Below, piece by piece: positions 25,519-36,305 of a stretch of DNA of 64,000 bases (position 1 is its first letter; each line of letters starts with the position of its first letter). Under the pieces are notes generated by a model. It saw only the letters and a list, made by a program, of their open reading frames with translations, was not told the DNA's origin and did no database searches. The DNA is from Pectobacterium wasabiae CFBP 3304 (GTDB lineage: Bacteria; Pseudomonadota; Gammaproteobacteria; Enterobacterales; Enterobacteriaceae): NCBI RefSeq assembly GCF_001742185.1, contig NZ_CP015750.1, forward strand, positions 1,550,001-1,614,000, read 5' to 3'. Made by a program: the position numbers and the translations under genes.

Positions 25519-26256
25519 ATGCCCGTTATTGCATTGCAAGGAATCCGCGGAGGTGTAGGAACCACCTCGATAACCGCCGCATTGGGGTGGGCTTTCCAAC
25601 GGTTGGGCGAATCTGCGCTGGTGATTGATTTTTCGCCAGACAATTTGCTACGCATTAACTTTAATATGCCGTTTGAGCAGCGTCGCGGTTGGGCACGGGC
25701 GGAAGCTGACGGCGCATCGTGGCAAACCGGTGCCATGCAGTATCTCCCCGGTCTGGATTTTCTGCCATTTGGTCGCCTGAGCATGCAGGAAGTCGCCACG
25801 CTGCAACAGCATTACCACCAGCACTCCGCACTCTGGCAAAACAATCTAACGCAACTCAGCGCGGCAGGTCGCCACCGTTGGGTGCTGATCGACGTGCCGG
25901 CAGACAATAGCCCGCTCGCGCGCCAGGCGTTAGCTACCGCAAACACCGTTTTTCAGGTGGTGGTGGCCGATGCCAACTGCCATTCACGGTTACATCAACA
26001 GGCGTTACCACGTCAGTGCCATTTTCTGGTTAATCAGTTTTCTACCCTCAGTACACTCCAGCAGGATTTGCACCAACTCTGGCTGCACACGCTGTCACAC
26101 CTGCTGCCGCTGGTAGTACACCGTGACGAAGCGTTGTCAGAATCACTGATGCTGAAACAACCGCTGGGCGAATGCCGCCCGGACAGTGTGGCAGCGGAAG
26201 AGATCATGACGCTGGCAAACTGGTGCCTGATTCACGTCAAGGAAAACGGCGTATGA
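25519..26256 (+). CDS. bcsQ: Cellulose biosynthesis MinD-like ATPase BcsQ
   Basis: BcsQ is a MinD/ParA-type ATPase that works with BcsR to place and activate the cellulose machinery at the cell pole. The 245 residues start with the deviant Walker A GIRGGVGTTSITAALGW, then IDFSPDNLLRINF, LPFGRL, IDVPADNSPLARQ (Walker B region) and AAEEIMTLANWCL. In E. coli K-12 this gene is inactivated by a stop codon; here the frame is open throughout. It overlaps bcsA by four bases (ATGA). Confidence 0.95.
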   Translation: MPVIALQGIRGGVGTTSITAALGWAFQRLGESALVIDFSPDNLLRINFNMPFEQRRGWARAEADGASWQTGAMQYLPGLDFLPFGRLSMQEVATLQQHYHQHSALWQNNLTQLSAAGRHRWVLIDVPADNSPLARQALATANTVFQVVVADANCHSRLHQQALPRQCHFLVNQFSTLSTLQQDLHQLWLHTLSHLLPLVVHRDEALSESLMLKQPLGECRPDSVAAEEIMTLANWCLIHVKENGV

Positions 26257-28943
26257 GTGGCATCCTGCGCGTATTCCTCGTTCCGCCCGCCAGACAGGCG
26301 ATACAGCAGCGCTATCGCGGCTATCGTCAGCAGGGTGCCCCCGCCTTTGCGGCCTTTTTCGCTACGCTGTTTGCAATACTCGGCTGGATCTTCCTGCGGC
26401 TGGAGTCTGACGGCTGGCAACAAATTCGCGCACAGCGGACCTATTGGTTCCCGCATATTTCGCCTCAGCGCCCGCGTCCAGCCGATGTGCTTCGCTATCT
26501 GACACAGAGTATTTGGCTGCTGACCATCAAAAACGGCCAGTTACCCACATCACGGCGTAATTACTTCTCCGCGCTACCGCGCTGGCGGCAGCGCTACATG
26601 AACGCACAGCAAACGCTATTTACCCGCTTTAGCCACGCGAATACTGACGACAGTGAATCAGGCACCACGCGGATGAACCGCGTACAAAGGCTGGTCACGG
26701 TGGCACTGAGTCTGCTGTGTGCGGCACTGGCGTTTCTGTGCATCACGCAGCCGTTTGATTTGCTATCACAGTTTATTTTCATGACGCTGCTGTGGGGCAT
26801 TGCCATGCTCGTTCGCAACATGCCGGGACGCATGCCGACGCTCATGATGATCGCGCTCTCTTTCACGGTTTCGTGTCGTTACCTGTGGTGGCGCTATACC
26901 GAAACCCTAAACTGGGACGATCCCGTCAGCCTAGTATGCGGACTGTTGCTGCTGGCAGCGGAAACCTACGCCTGGGTGGTGTTGGTTCTGGGCTATTTCC
27001 AGACGATTTGGCCGCTCAACCGTCATCCCGTTTCGCTGCCGGAAGACAGCACAACGTGGCCAGCCGTCGATCTGATGATCCCAACCTACAATGAACCGTT
27101 GAGCGTGGTGAAACCGACGGTGTATGCCGCATTGGGCATCGATTGGCCTAAAGATAAACTCAACATCTATATTCTGGATGACGGCGGTCGCGCCGAATTT
27201 AAAGCCTTCGCGGAGGAGGTCGGCGTCCATTACATCGCCCGCGTCACGCACGAACATGCCAAAGCCGGTAACATCAACAATGCTCTGAAGCAGGCGAAAG
27301 GCGAGTTCGTCGCCATTTTCGACTGCGACCATGTCCCCACCCGCTCCTTTCTGCAATTAACCATGGGATGGTTTTTTAAAGACAAAAAGCTGGCGATGCT
27401 ACAGACGCCGCACCATTTCTTCTCACCCGACCCGTTCGAACGCAATCTGGGGCGCTTCCGCCGCACACCCAATGAGGGTACGCTGTTCTACGGTCTGGTT
27501 CAGGACGGTAACGACATGTGGGACGCTACGTTCTTCTGCGGCTCCTGCGCCATCCTACGGCGGAAACCGCTGGATGAGATTAGCGGCATCGCGGTCGAAA
27601 CGGTAACGGAAGATGCCCACACCTCGCTGCGTCTGCATCGCCGTGGTTACAGCTCGGCCTATATCCGCATTCCACAGGCAGCCGGACTGGCGACCGAGAG
27701 CCTGTCGGCCCACATCGGGCAACGCATTCGCTGGGCACGCGGCATGGTGCAGATCTTCCGGTTGGATAACCCGCTGTTAGGCAAAGGGCTGAAACTGGGG
27801 CAACGGCTGTGTTACGCCAACGCCATGATGCACTTTCTATCCGGTATTCCCCGGCTGATCTTCCTGACCGCCCCGCTGGCGTTTCTGCTGCTCCACGCCT
27901 ACATCATTTTCGCCCCTGCGCTGGCAATCGCACTCTACGTGCTGCCACACATGGTGCATGCCAGCCTGACCAACTCGCGTATTCAGGGGCGCTACCGTCA
28001 CTCGTTCTGGAGTGAGATCTATGAAACCGTGTTGGCGTGGTACATCGCCCGCCCGACCACCGTAGCGCTGTTTAACCCTCACAAAGGGAAATTCAACGTG
28101 ACAGCCAAAGGTGGGCTGGTTGAAGAACAGCATGTCGATTGGGTGATTACGCGACCTTATCTGGTGCTGGTGCTGCTGAATATTGCTGGCGTGGTGTATG
28201 GCATCTGGCGTTTGATTGACGGGCCGACGGAAGAGATCATGACCGTGCTCATTAGCCTGCTCTGGGTCGCGTATAACATGACCATTTTAGGGGGTGCCGT
28301 CGCGGTCGCGGTAGAGGCCAAACAGGTGCGACAGGCACACCGGGTGGAGATGTCGATGTCTGCCGCCATTCTGCGCACCGATGGCCACCTTTTCCCCTGC
28401 GTCCTGCGCGATTATTCCGATGGTGGTGTCGGCGTTGAAACCCGTGAATCAGGCATTCTCCAAGTCGGGGACAACGTCTCGCTGTTATTAAAACGCGGTC
28501 AGCAGGAGTACGCCTTCCCTTTCAGCGTCACCCGCGCGTTCGGCAACAAAATTGGCTTGCGCATGGCCAACCTGACCATCCGTCAACACATCGATTTCAT
28601 TCAATGCACTTTTGCACGCGCCGACACCTGGGCACTCTGGCAAGACAGCTTTCCGCAGGATAGACCCGTCGAAAGTTTGGTTGATGTACTGGCACTCGGC
28701 TTTCGCGGCTACCTGCGACTGGCAGATTACGCGCCGCCCGTCATACGCAATATCATCCTGGCCTTCCTCACCATCGTGGTATGGGTAGTGTCATTCATCC
28801 CACGCTATGTAGGAAGACGCACCGTAACCGACCAGTCAGGCGCTGCGCAGCCGGAAAAGGCCGTACATCGGGGTAAGACGCCGTCTACCCATGAAACACG
28901 ATTTGCACAAGAGAACCTGTTTACAGAAAAAACAGTGGCTTGA
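26253..28943 (+). CDS. bcsA: Cellulose synthase catalytic subunit BcsA
   Basis: BcsA is an inner membrane GT2 glycosyltransferase that polymerises UDP-glucose into beta-1,4-glucan and extrudes it. The 896-residue protein (E. coli 872) has N-terminal membrane segments, the GT-A domain with DDGG near residue 308, DCDH near 356, TED near 451 and QRIRW near 489, further membrane segments, and a C-terminal PilZ domain with the c-di-GMP motifs RxxxR (RQAHR, near 692) and DYSDGGVG near 720. All key residues are present. The ATG is set by ATGA overlap with bcsQ. The tail after residue 850 is basic and poorly conserved. Confidence 0.97.
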   Translation: MSGILRVFLVPPARQAIQQRYRGYRQQGAPAFAAFFATLFAILGWIFLRLESDGWQQIRAQRTYWFPHISPQRPRPADVLRYLTQSIWLLTIKNGQLPTSRRNYFSALPRWRQRYMNAQQTLFTRFSHANTDDSESGTTRMNRVQRLVTVALSLLCAALAFLCITQPFDLLSQFIFMTLLWGIAMLVRNMPGRMPTLMMIALSFTVSCRYLWWRYTETLNWDDPVSLVCGLLLLAAETYAWVVLVLGYFQTIWPLNRHPVSLPEDSTTWPAVDLMIPTYNEPLSVVKPTVYAALGIDWPKDKLNIYILDDGGRAEFKAFAEEVGVHYIARVTHEHAKAGNINNALKQAKGEFVAIFDCDHVPTRSFLQLTMGWFFKDKKLAMLQTPHHFFSPDPFERNLGRFRRTPNEGTLFYGLVQDGNDMWDATFFCGSCAILRRKPLDEISGIAVETVTEDAHTSLRLHRRGYSSAYIRIPQAAGLATESLSAHIGQRIRWARGMVQIFRLDNPLLGKGLKLGQRLCYANAMMHFLSGIPRLIFLTAPLAFLLLHAYIIFAPALAIALYVLPHMVHASLTNSRIQGRYRHSFWSEIYETVLAWYIARPTTVALFNPHKGKFNVTAKGGLVEEQHVDWVITRPYLVLVLLNIAGVVYGIWRLIDGPTEEIMTVLISLLWVAYNMTILGGAVAVAVEAKQVRQAHRVEMSMSAAILRTDGHLFPCVLRDYSDGGVGVETRESGILQVGDNVSLLLKRGQQEYAFPFSVTRAFGNKIGLRMANLTIRQHIDFIQCTFARADTWALWQDSFPQDRPVESLVDVLALGFRGYLRLADYAPPVIRNIILAFLTIVVWVVSFIPRYVGRRTVTDQSGAAQPEKAVHRGKTPSTHETRFAQENLFTEKTVA

Positions 28944-29017
28944 TTGCCATTCACAGGCCGTGACCAACGGTCTTTTTCCCGACAAAGAGAAAGACCCTTA
29001 ACATTGATGATGACACG

Positions 29018-31375
29018 ATGACGAAAAAAATAATCTGGTTAACCGCATTGGCTTTAGGCGTCAGCTCATTATCTCAGGCTGTCACCGTGCCACACGCACA
29101 AACACCGACGGCGGGAGGCACCACCCAGCCGCCCGCCCATGCTGCCACCACAACGCCAGCAACGGCCACACCTGCGACTGGCGTGTCGACCACGAGCATG
29201 CCCGCGATCCCGCTGGCACAACCGCAGGATAACGCCGCCGTGCGTAACGCGGTGCTGCCGTTTGCGCAAATCGCACCGGCACCGGGCACGTTTGCGCTAC
29301 GCGGCATCAATCCCGACGGACAGATTGAGTTCGGCGTTCGCAGCGATGAAGTCGTGACGCAAGCCTCGCTCGATCTTGAGTTTACGCCGTCACCGGCGCT
29401 GATCCCCACCGAGTCCCATATCAAGGTTTACCTGAACGATGAGCTGATGGGCGTCACCACCATTAGCAAAGAGCAGATGGGTAAATCCAATCGCGTCCGT
29501 ATCCCTATCGATCCGCGCTACATCACGGACTTCAACCGCCTGCAACTGGTGTTTGTCGGCCATTATCAAAACATCTGTGAAAACCCGGCCAGCACCAGCC
29601 TGTGGTTGGATGTCAGCAAAGCCAGCGCACTCAATCTGCAATTCCAGAAGCTGGCGCTGAAGGATGACCTGTCGCCGTTCCCTGCACCGTTTTTCGACAG
29701 CCGCGATACCCGACCATTAACGCTGCCTATTGTCTTTGCCGGCCAGCCGGATCTGGTGCAGCAGCGTGCCGCCGCCATGCTCGCCTCCTGGTTTGGCAGC
29801 AAAGTACAATGGCGCGGGCAGTCCTTCCCTGCTCTTTTCAACCAGTTGCCAGATCGCCACGGCATTGTTTTCGCCACCAATGATAAGCGTCCAGATTTCC
29901 TGCACGATACCCCTGCGGTGAACGGACCGACGGTGTCTATTATCAGCCACCCCGACAATCCTCACGTTAAGCTGCTGTTGGTTCAGGGGCGTGATGACAA
30001 TGAGTTGCTCACCGCCGTTCAGGGCATCGCCCAGGGGAGCACACTGTTCCGTGGGCAGAGCGTCACCATCGATAAGGTAGAACAGCTCGCCCCACGCCAG
30101 CCGTATGATGCGCCAAACTGGGTACGCACCGACCGCCCGATGACCTTCGCCGAGCTTCAGCAATATAACGAGCAGCTACAAACCGACGGCATTGTGCCTC
30201 GGCCGATTTCACTGACCCTGAATTTGCCGCCTGACCTGTTTCTGATCCGCAGTCAGGGCATCGACATGCGCCTGAAATATCGCTACACCGCGCCGCAGGT
30301 TCAGGACGGTTCGCGTCTGAGCATCAATCTGAACAACCAATTCGTGCAGGCTTTCTCGCTAGCACCAGAGCACGACCAGAATTCCCTGTTAATGCGCTTG
30401 CCGCTCACACAGGGATTATGGGATTCCAACAAAAGCCTGACCATCCCGGCGTTGAAACTGGGTACTACCAACCAACTACGCTTTGATTTCAACTACACCA
30501 CGCTGCTCTCCAGCGGCACCGCTGACCGCTGTGAAACCTATACACCGGTCGTGAACCACGCCGTTATCGATAGCAACTCAACCATTAACTTCTCTGGCTA
30601 TCGTCACTTTATGGCGATGCCAGACCTGCGTGCCTTTGCCAATGCTGGCTACCCGTTCAGCCGACTGGCTGACCTGTCACAAACGCTGGTGCTGGTGAAC
30701 AAACAGCCGCAGCCGGCTCAGGTCAGCGCGATGTTGAACGCGATCGGTAACATTGGGGCACAAACCGGCTACCCAGCGTTGGCGGTACAGCTCAGCGACG
30801 ACTGGACACAGATCGACAAGCAGGACAGTGATATTTTGATGATCGGCGCTATCCCGCCTGAACTGCACGACGACGGCAAAATCAATCTGCTGGTCGAGCA
30901 AACGCAAAGCTGGATCAAGCAGCCAACACGCCAGACCGCCATTCCAGACATGGGCTCGCCCGAATCTGACGCGAAGCCAGACAGTAAAACCACCGTCAGC
31001 GGTACGGGTGCCATGTCGGCGATTATCGGCTTCCAGTCTCCTTATCACGACCAGCGCAGCGTTGTTGCGCTGCTGGCCGATAGCCCACAGGGCTACACCC
31101 TGCTCAACAACGCGCTGATCGACAGCGAGAAAAGAACGTCGCTATTCGGTTCCGTTTCCGTCATCCGCGAATCGGGCATCAATAATCTGCGTGTCGGTGA
31201 CGTTTATTACGTCGGCCATCTGCCGTGGTGGGAACGTATCTGGCACGCATTGGCGCAGCATCCGATCTGGCTCGCCGTCATCTCGACGCTTACCGTCATC
31301 ATTGTTGCCTGGCTGCTGTGGCGTGGCCTGAAATTCTTCAGCCGCCGTCGCCTGTCACCAGATGAAAGGGATTAA
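29018..31375 (+). CDS. bcsB: Cellulose synthase regulatory subunit BcsB
   Basis: BcsB is the periplasmic, membrane-anchored partner of BcsA that guides glucan out of the membrane. The 785 residues show a signal peptide ending around SSLSQA, a Thr/Pro/Ala-rich linker (residues about 25-70), tandem carbohydrate-binding and flavodoxin-like domains (LDLEFTPSPALIPTESHIKVYLNDE, NICENPA, GTADRCETYTPVVNHAVID), and one C-terminal membrane anchor (WLAVISTLTVIIVAWLLWRGL). E. coli BcsB has 779 residues. It follows bcsA after 74 bases. Confidence 0.95.
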   Translation: MTKKIIWLTALALGVSSLSQAVTVPHAQTPTAGGTTQPPAHAATTTPATATPATGVSTTSMPAIPLAQPQDNAAVRNAVLPFAQIAPAPGTFALRGINPDGQIEFGVRSDEVVTQASLDLEFTPSPALIPTESHIKVYLNDELMGVTTISKEQMGKSNRVRIPIDPRYITDFNRLQLVFVGHYQNICENPASTSLWLDVSKASALNLQFQKLALKDDLSPFPAPFFDSRDTRPLTLPIVFAGQPDLVQQRAAAMLASWFGSKVQWRGQSFPALFNQLPDRHGIVFATNDKRPDFLHDTPAVNGPTVSIISHPDNPHVKLLLVQGRDDNELLTAVQGIAQGSTLFRGQSVTIDKVEQLAPRQPYDAPNWVRTDRPMTFAELQQYNEQLQTDGIVPRPISLTLNLPPDLFLIRSQGIDMRLKYRYTAPQVQDGSRLSINLNNQFVQAFSLAPEHDQNSLLMRLPLTQGLWDSNKSLTIPALKLGTTNQLRFDFNYTTLLSSGTADRCETYTPVVNHAVIDSNSTINFSGYRHFMAMPDLRAFANAGYPFSRLADLSQTLVLVNKQPQPAQVSAMLNAIGNIGAQTGYPALAVQLSDDWTQIDKQDSDILMIGAIPPELHDDGKINLLVEQTQSWIKQPTRQTAIPDMGSPESDAKPDSKTTVSGTGAMSAIIGFQSPYHDQRSVVALLADSPQGYTLLNNALIDSEKRTSLFGSVSVIRESGINNLRVGDVYYVGHLPWWERIWHALAQHPIWLAVISTLTVIIVAWLLWRGLKFFSRRRLSPDERD

Positions 31376-31381
31376 CGCATC

Positions 31382-32497
31382 ATGCCACGTGTGCTGCGCT
31401 ACCTGATCCCCACGCTGCTGTGGCTATGGGTCTCCGTTGCCGCCGCAGCCGTCTGCGACTGGCCCGCCTGGGAACAGTACAAGCAGCACTACATCAGCGA
31501 GGAAGGACGGGTGATTGATACCTCAACACCCAATAAGATCACCACGTCCGAAGGGCAAAGCTACGCCATGTTCTTTGCGCTAGTCGCCAACGATCGAGAG
31601 ATGTTTGATCGGCTGCTGCAATGGACAGAAAACAACCTGTCCGCTGGCGATTTAGCGACCAACCTGCCCGCCTGGCTGTGGGGAGAAAGCAAAGATAAAC
31701 GGTGGACGGTACTGGATCCTAACTCCGCGTCCGATGCCGATCTGTGGATTGCCTATAACCTGCTTGAAGCAGGTCGACTGTGGAAAGATACACGCTACAA
31801 CACGCTGGGCACCGCGCTGCTTAAACGTATTGCCAAGGAAGAGGTCGTGACTATTCCGGGGCTGGGCATGATGCTCTTGCCCGGCAAAGTCGGTTTCGTA
31901 GAGAAAGAGAGCTGGCGCTTGAATCCCAGCTACCTGCCGCCACAGTTGCTGGCCCGCTTTGCTCCGTTGGGTGAAACGTGGAAGAACATGCAGCGCACCA
32001 CACAGCGCCTGCTATTGGAAACCGCGCCGAAAGGGTTCTCACCTGATTGGGTCATCTGGCAAAAAGACAAAGGCTGGCAACCCGATACCACCAAACCCAA
32101 TATCGGCAGCTATGACGCCATTCGCGTCTATCTGTGGGTAGGGATGATGGCCGATAGCAGCAGAGGAAAAGCCGACTTGATCAAACAGTTTCAGCCCATG
32201 ATTCAACAGACGATCCAACAAGGGCTGCCACCTGAAAAAACGGACACGGCAACAGGTGCCGTCACCGGGCAGGGATCGGTAGGGTTTTCCGCCTCGCTGC
32301 TCCCGATGCTATCCCGTCAGCCGGATGCGTTAACCATCCAGCGACAACGGCTCGCCGCAAATCCACCGGGTGACAATGCCTATTTCTCCGCTTCTCTGAC
32401 GCTCTTTGGTCAGGGATGGGATGAGAAGCGCTACCGCTTCACGTCACAAGGCCAACTTTTACCGTCCCGAGGCAGCCAATGCATAACAACACCATAA
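31382..32497 (+). CDS. bcsZ: Periplasmic endo-1,4-beta-glucanase BcsZ (GH8)
   Basis: BcsZ is a family 8 glycoside hydrolase that trims cellulose in the periplasm and affects export and fibre properties. The 371-residue protein has a signal peptide ending at VAAAA, the GH8 acid in TTSEGQSYAMFFAL (Glu near residue 57), DPNSASDADLWIAYNLLEA, and the second catalytic acid in GSYDAIRVYLW (Asp near residue 245). It begins six bases after bcsB and its last 19 bases overlap the bcsC start. Confidence 0.96.
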   Translation: MPRVLRYLIPTLLWLWVSVAAAAVCDWPAWEQYKQHYISEEGRVIDTSTPNKITTSEGQSYAMFFALVANDREMFDRLLQWTENNLSAGDLATNLPAWLWGESKDKRWTVLDPNSASDADLWIAYNLLEAGRLWKDTRYNTLGTALLKRIAKEEVVTIPGLGMMLLPGKVGFVEKESWRLNPSYLPPQLLARFAPLGETWKNMQRTTQRLLLETAPKGFSPDWVIWQKDKGWQPDTTKPNIGSYDAIRVYLWVGMMADSSRGKADLIKQFQPMIQQTIQQGLPPEKTDTATGAVTGQGSVGFSASLLPMLSRQPDALTIQRQRLAANPPGDNAYFSASLTLFGQGWDEKRYRFTSQGQLLPSRGSQCITTP

Positions 32498-35400
32498 ACT
32501 GGCTGCGCCTCCTCCCGTTATTGCTGATTGCAGCACCGCAGGCCTACAGTGCAGAAACCGCATCACCAGAGCAGTTCCTGATGGAGCAGGTGCGTTTGGG
32601 AGAGGCCAGCAACAAAGACGATATCGTGCGTCAGTCGCTCCATCGACTGGAGCTAATCAATCCAGATAATCCCGACGTTATCGCGGCCAGATTACGGCTG
32701 GTGCTGCGTCAAGGCGATCAGGCGCAGGCGCGTCAGCAGTTGGAAAAGCTGAAAACTGTGGCACCCGATTCCGCAATCTACCGTCAGTCAGCAATCACGC
32801 TAGCGCTGACGCAAGAAGAGCCGCGTAAACAATTACAGCAGGCGCGCTTGTTATCTACCGCTGGGCGCTATGCGGAAGCCAAAGTGCAGTACGACGCGCT
32901 CTTTCACGGCGAACCACCCACGCTCGATCTTGCCGTGGAGTATTGGCGTTTGATCTCGCGTTTACCCAATCAGGAACCCGTCGCCATTAAGCAACTAGAG
33001 GTGCTGGATCACATTTACCCTAACAACGTCCCGCTGCGCATGGTGCTGTCACGTCTACTTTTCAGCCAAGATCGTAATGAGCAGGCCTACCCTTTATTGA
33101 AACAGCTTTCTAACGATCCCGTCGGGCGCGGGCAGGCAGCATCGCTATGGCTGGAAATTATCGGCCGGATGCCGGTCACACCGCAGAGCGTGACGGAACT
33201 CAACCGCTTTCTGGCCGTATTTACTGACGGCGAACAGGTAGAAACTGCACGTAAAGAGCTCAGCCGCCAGCAGGGAATATTAGCCGATCCCGTTTATCAA
33301 GGGCGACTGCGCGCGCTGGCACAGATTGAAAATGGCGGCGGCAATAACGCCACACTTATCGAGTTGAATAAGGCGCTGACCGCCACGCCAAACGATCCTG
33401 AGCTGATCGGCGCAGTGGGTCTGGTTTACCTGCGCACAGGCGATCGGGTAAAAGCACTGGCGCAGTTCCAAAAAGCATTACAGGCGGATGTTAATCGCCT
33501 GAACAGCAGCAAATGGGAAGGGCTCATTCAAAGCACGCAATATTGGACCACCATTGCGGAAGGTGACAACGCGCTGAAAGCCAACAACCTACCGCTGGCG
33601 CAGCAGAAATATCAGCAGGCACGCCAGATGGATAACACCAATGCCTATGCGCTGATTGGTCTGGGCGATGTCGCCGTTGCCAGCAAAAATGATACCGCCG
33701 CCCAGCAGTTCTATCAGCAGGCTTTGCACCTCGAACCCGGCAATGACAACGCCTTGCGCGGTCTGGTCGGTATTTACCAACGCCAATCGCCGGAGAAAGC
33801 ACTCACTTACCTCAACAGCCTGTCGCGCAGCCAGCAGAACACGATGCGGGAGACGCTTACTGCGCTACAACTCGATATCCTGAAGCAGCAGGCAGATCGG
33901 CTTGCGGAACAGCAGCAGTGGACGCAGGCGGAAGAGAAGTATCGTCAGGCGAACCAGCAGGATCCGAACGACGTCTGGCTGGCCTATCGCTATGCCCAAA
34001 CGCTGCGCCAGTTGGGGCAAATGCAGCAGGCCGACAGCGCGGTACAGCGTGCTACTGCCGTCCCCCCCGCTAATGCGGAGAAGAACTACGTTTACTCGCT
34101 TTACCTCTCATCCACCAATCGCGATGAGCAAGCACTCGCTCACCTGAACACGCTGCCTACTGCGCAGTGGAGCGCCGACATGCGCGATTTATCTCAGCGC
34201 CTGACGATTCAGACCACGCTGGCGAAAGCGGAAACGATGCGTGATGCGGGTAACGAATCCGCCGCCATTGCATTCCTGCGCCAGCAACCGGCGGATACAC
34301 GTATCGATCTGCTATTGGCAGACTGGGCGCTGGCGCGGGGGGAATACACGACGGCACTGACGGAATATCAACGCATCCGCACACGCGAACCACAAAACCC
34401 TGACGCACAACTGGGTGAGATCGACGCATTTATCGCGCAGGGTCGGCAAGATGATGCGCGCCAGCGTCTGAACCAACTCCCAGCGCAGGCGGCGGATACA
34501 CTCAACGGCCAGCGGCGCGTCGCCAACGCCTGGCAAGCGGTGGGCAATCCGCAAAAATCGACAGCACTTTTCCGTCAGCTAAAAATCGATGCGCAGAAAG
34601 AGCCAGTCGGTCAGGGCAAAGCATTGGTCTACCGCGACGCGGCACGCGTTGAACAACAGCAATCGCAACCTGAACAGGCGCAGCAGGACTATAAACAGGC
34701 CATGGTCGCCAGCGGCATGACTCCCGTGCTACCGCAAAGCGACGATGACTATACCCGGTTGACGCGTAATAACAGCGGCGATGACTGGCTACAACGCAGC
34801 ATCCGTGCCGATGCCGCAGACCTCTATCGCAAACAGGATATTACCGTCACCCTCGATCATGATTACTCAAGTTCGAGCGGCACGGGTGGGATTTCCGATC
34901 TGAGCGCCCACAACACCCTGTTGCAAGTGGATATGCCACTGTACGATGGCCGTGCCTTCTTCCGCACCGATACCGTACAGATGAACGCCGGTTCCTTCTC
35001 GACGGACAGTTCCGGTGCCTACCGGGAAACCTTCGGTACCTGCGCCACGCGGGACTGTTTCGACGGCAAATCGCAGAAAGCCACCGGCACCAGCGTTGCC
35101 GCAGGCTGGAAGAACGACCGCTGGTCAGCGGATATCGGCACCACGCCACTCGGCTTTGACGTGGTCGATGTCGTCGGTGGCGCAAGCTACAGCGGTGACT
35201 GGCGGCAAATCGGCTGGACGGCGACCGCCTCGCGCCGCCCGATCTCCAGCTCATTACTGGCATTCGGCGGCACCAGAGATCCGGGCACAGGCATTACCTG
35301 GGGTGGCGTGCGTGCAACGGGCGTCAGCCTTGGTTTAAGCTACGATCGAGGCGAAGCACACGGCGTCTGGAGTGATTTCAGCGTCCACCAGATTACCGGT

Positions 35401-35958
35401 AAAAACGTGGCCGATAACGATCGCGCCCGCGCCATGGCGGGCTACTACTACAAGCTGATTAACGAAGATAACCGACGCGTCACGGTCGGCCTGAACAGCA
35501 TGTGGTGGCGCCACCAGAAAGACTTAAGCGGCTACTCACTCGGTCAGGGCGGCTACTACAGCCCACAGCAATACTTCTCGCTGGGCGTGCCGGTGAACTA
35601 TCGGCAGCGGACAGAAAACTGGTCATGGGAACTCGGCGGATCGCTGTCGTGGTCACGCTCCTCCACCAAAGACCAGCGCCGCTACCCGCTTGTCGGCCTG
35701 CTCGGTAACGCCGCACTCACCGACAGAGACACCGTTGAACAGGGCAGCAGCAGTTCCGGCTTCGGCTACACGGCGCGTGCTCTCGTCGAACGCCGTCTCA
35801 GCTCACACTGGACGCTGGGTGTCGGTATCGACATTCAACAGGCGAAAGACTACACCCCAAGCCACGGCCTTATCTACCTGCGCTACTCGGCCTCCGGCTG
35901 GCAAGGCGATCTCGACAGCCCACCGCAGCCGCTTACGCCGTATGCGGACTTTAAGTAA
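32479..35958 (+). CDS. bcsC: Cellulose secretion outer membrane protein BcsC
   Basis: BcsC forms the periplasmic TPR scaffold and outer membrane pore for cellulose. The 1159 residues comprise a signal peptide ending near QAYSA, many TPR units over residues about 35-760 (for example GDRVKALAQFQKALQ, QQKYQQARQMDNTNAYALIGLGD), and a C-terminal 16-strand type barrel from about residue 790 (ITVTLDHDYSSSSGTGG) ending in YLRYSASGWQGDLDSPPQPLTPYADFK. The size equals the E. coli protein (1157). It is the last gene of the bcsRQABZC operon. Confidence 0.96.
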   Translation: MHNNTINWLRLLPLLLIAAPQAYSAETASPEQFLMEQVRLGEASNKDDIVRQSLHRLELINPDNPDVIAARLRLVLRQGDQAQARQQLEKLKTVAPDSAIYRQSAITLALTQEEPRKQLQQARLLSTAGRYAEAKVQYDALFHGEPPTLDLAVEYWRLISRLPNQEPVAIKQLEVLDHIYPNNVPLRMVLSRLLFSQDRNEQAYPLLKQLSNDPVGRGQAASLWLEIIGRMPVTPQSVTELNRFLAVFTDGEQVETARKELSRQQGILADPVYQGRLRALAQIENGGGNNATLIELNKALTATPNDPELIGAVGLVYLRTGDRVKALAQFQKALQADVNRLNSSKWEGLIQSTQYWTTIAEGDNALKANNLPLAQQKYQQARQMDNTNAYALIGLGDVAVASKNDTAAQQFYQQALHLEPGNDNALRGLVGIYQRQSPEKALTYLNSLSRSQQNTMRETLTALQLDILKQQADRLAEQQQWTQAEEKYRQANQQDPNDVWLAYRYAQTLRQLGQMQQADSAVQRATAVPPANAEKNYVYSLYLSSTNRDEQALAHLNTLPTAQWSADMRDLSQRLTIQTTLAKAETMRDAGNESAAIAFLRQQPADTRIDLLLADWALARGEYTTALTEYQRIRTREPQNPDAQLGEIDAFIAQGRQDDARQRLNQLPAQAADTLNGQRRVANAWQAVGNPQKSTALFRQLKIDAQKEPVGQGKALVYRDAARVEQQQSQPEQAQQDYKQAMVASGMTPVLPQSDDDYTRLTRNNSGDDWLQRSIRADAADLYRKQDITVTLDHDYSSSSGTGGISDLSAHNTLLQVDMPLYDGRAFFRTDTVQMNAGSFSTDSSGAYRETFGTCATRDCFDGKSQKATGTSVAAGWKNDRWSADIGTTPLGFDVVDVVGGASYSGDWRQIGWTATASRRPISSSLLAFGGTRDPGTGITWGGVRATGVSLGLSYDRGEAHGVWSDFSVHQITGKNVADNDRARAMAGYYYKLINEDNRRVTVGLNSMWWRHQKDLSGYSLGQGGYYSPQQYFSLGVPVNYRQRTENWSWELGGSLSWSRSSTKDQRRYPLVGLLGNAALTDRDTVEQGSSSSGFGYTARALVERRLSSHWTLGVGIDIQQAKDYTPSHGLIYLRYSASGWQGDLDSPPQPLTPYADFK

Positions 35959-35981
35959 CCGTTCCCAGTTCAAACTTTATA

Positions 35982-36005
35982 GGGTTTCCATCACCGCGGA
36001 AACCC
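35982..36005 (+). terminator. Hairpin after bcsC
   Basis: GGGTTTCC-ATCACCGC-GGAAACCC is a perfect 8-bp stem 23 bases past the bcsC stop. The following bases are AT-rich without a T-run, so this is a probable but not certain terminator. Confidence 0.55.
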
Positions 36006-36006
36006 A

Positions 36007-36305
36007 ATGATAAATATCACAAAAGATATAATCTCAAAAATTTTATTGAAACACACTGAGAATGGATGGCTGATCAAATATTACATTGGAAACTATGACG
36101 AAGAGTTTTCACTGAATAATAATTACAAATAATTCACCAAAACATTCTTTCACTCTCCTCACAAAATATAAAAATCAGCATAGCAAATAGAACAATAAAA
36201 CACAGATAACAAATAGGCTCGTCATGAAAGCGCAATACGAGTATAATTTGTGCTCTTGCCAAGCGATTGCGGCAATAAATACACACATCAATGGAGTGAA
36301 ACACG
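36007..36305. other. AT-rich spacer downstream of bcsC, possible gene remnant
   Basis: This stretch is much more AT-rich than bcsC. A 41-codon frame (36007-36132, MINITKDIISKILLK...) opens right after the hairpin but has no ribosome site; it may be a remnant of a longer gene. The rest holds the probable promoter of the next gene. I see no RNA gene. Confidence 0.35.
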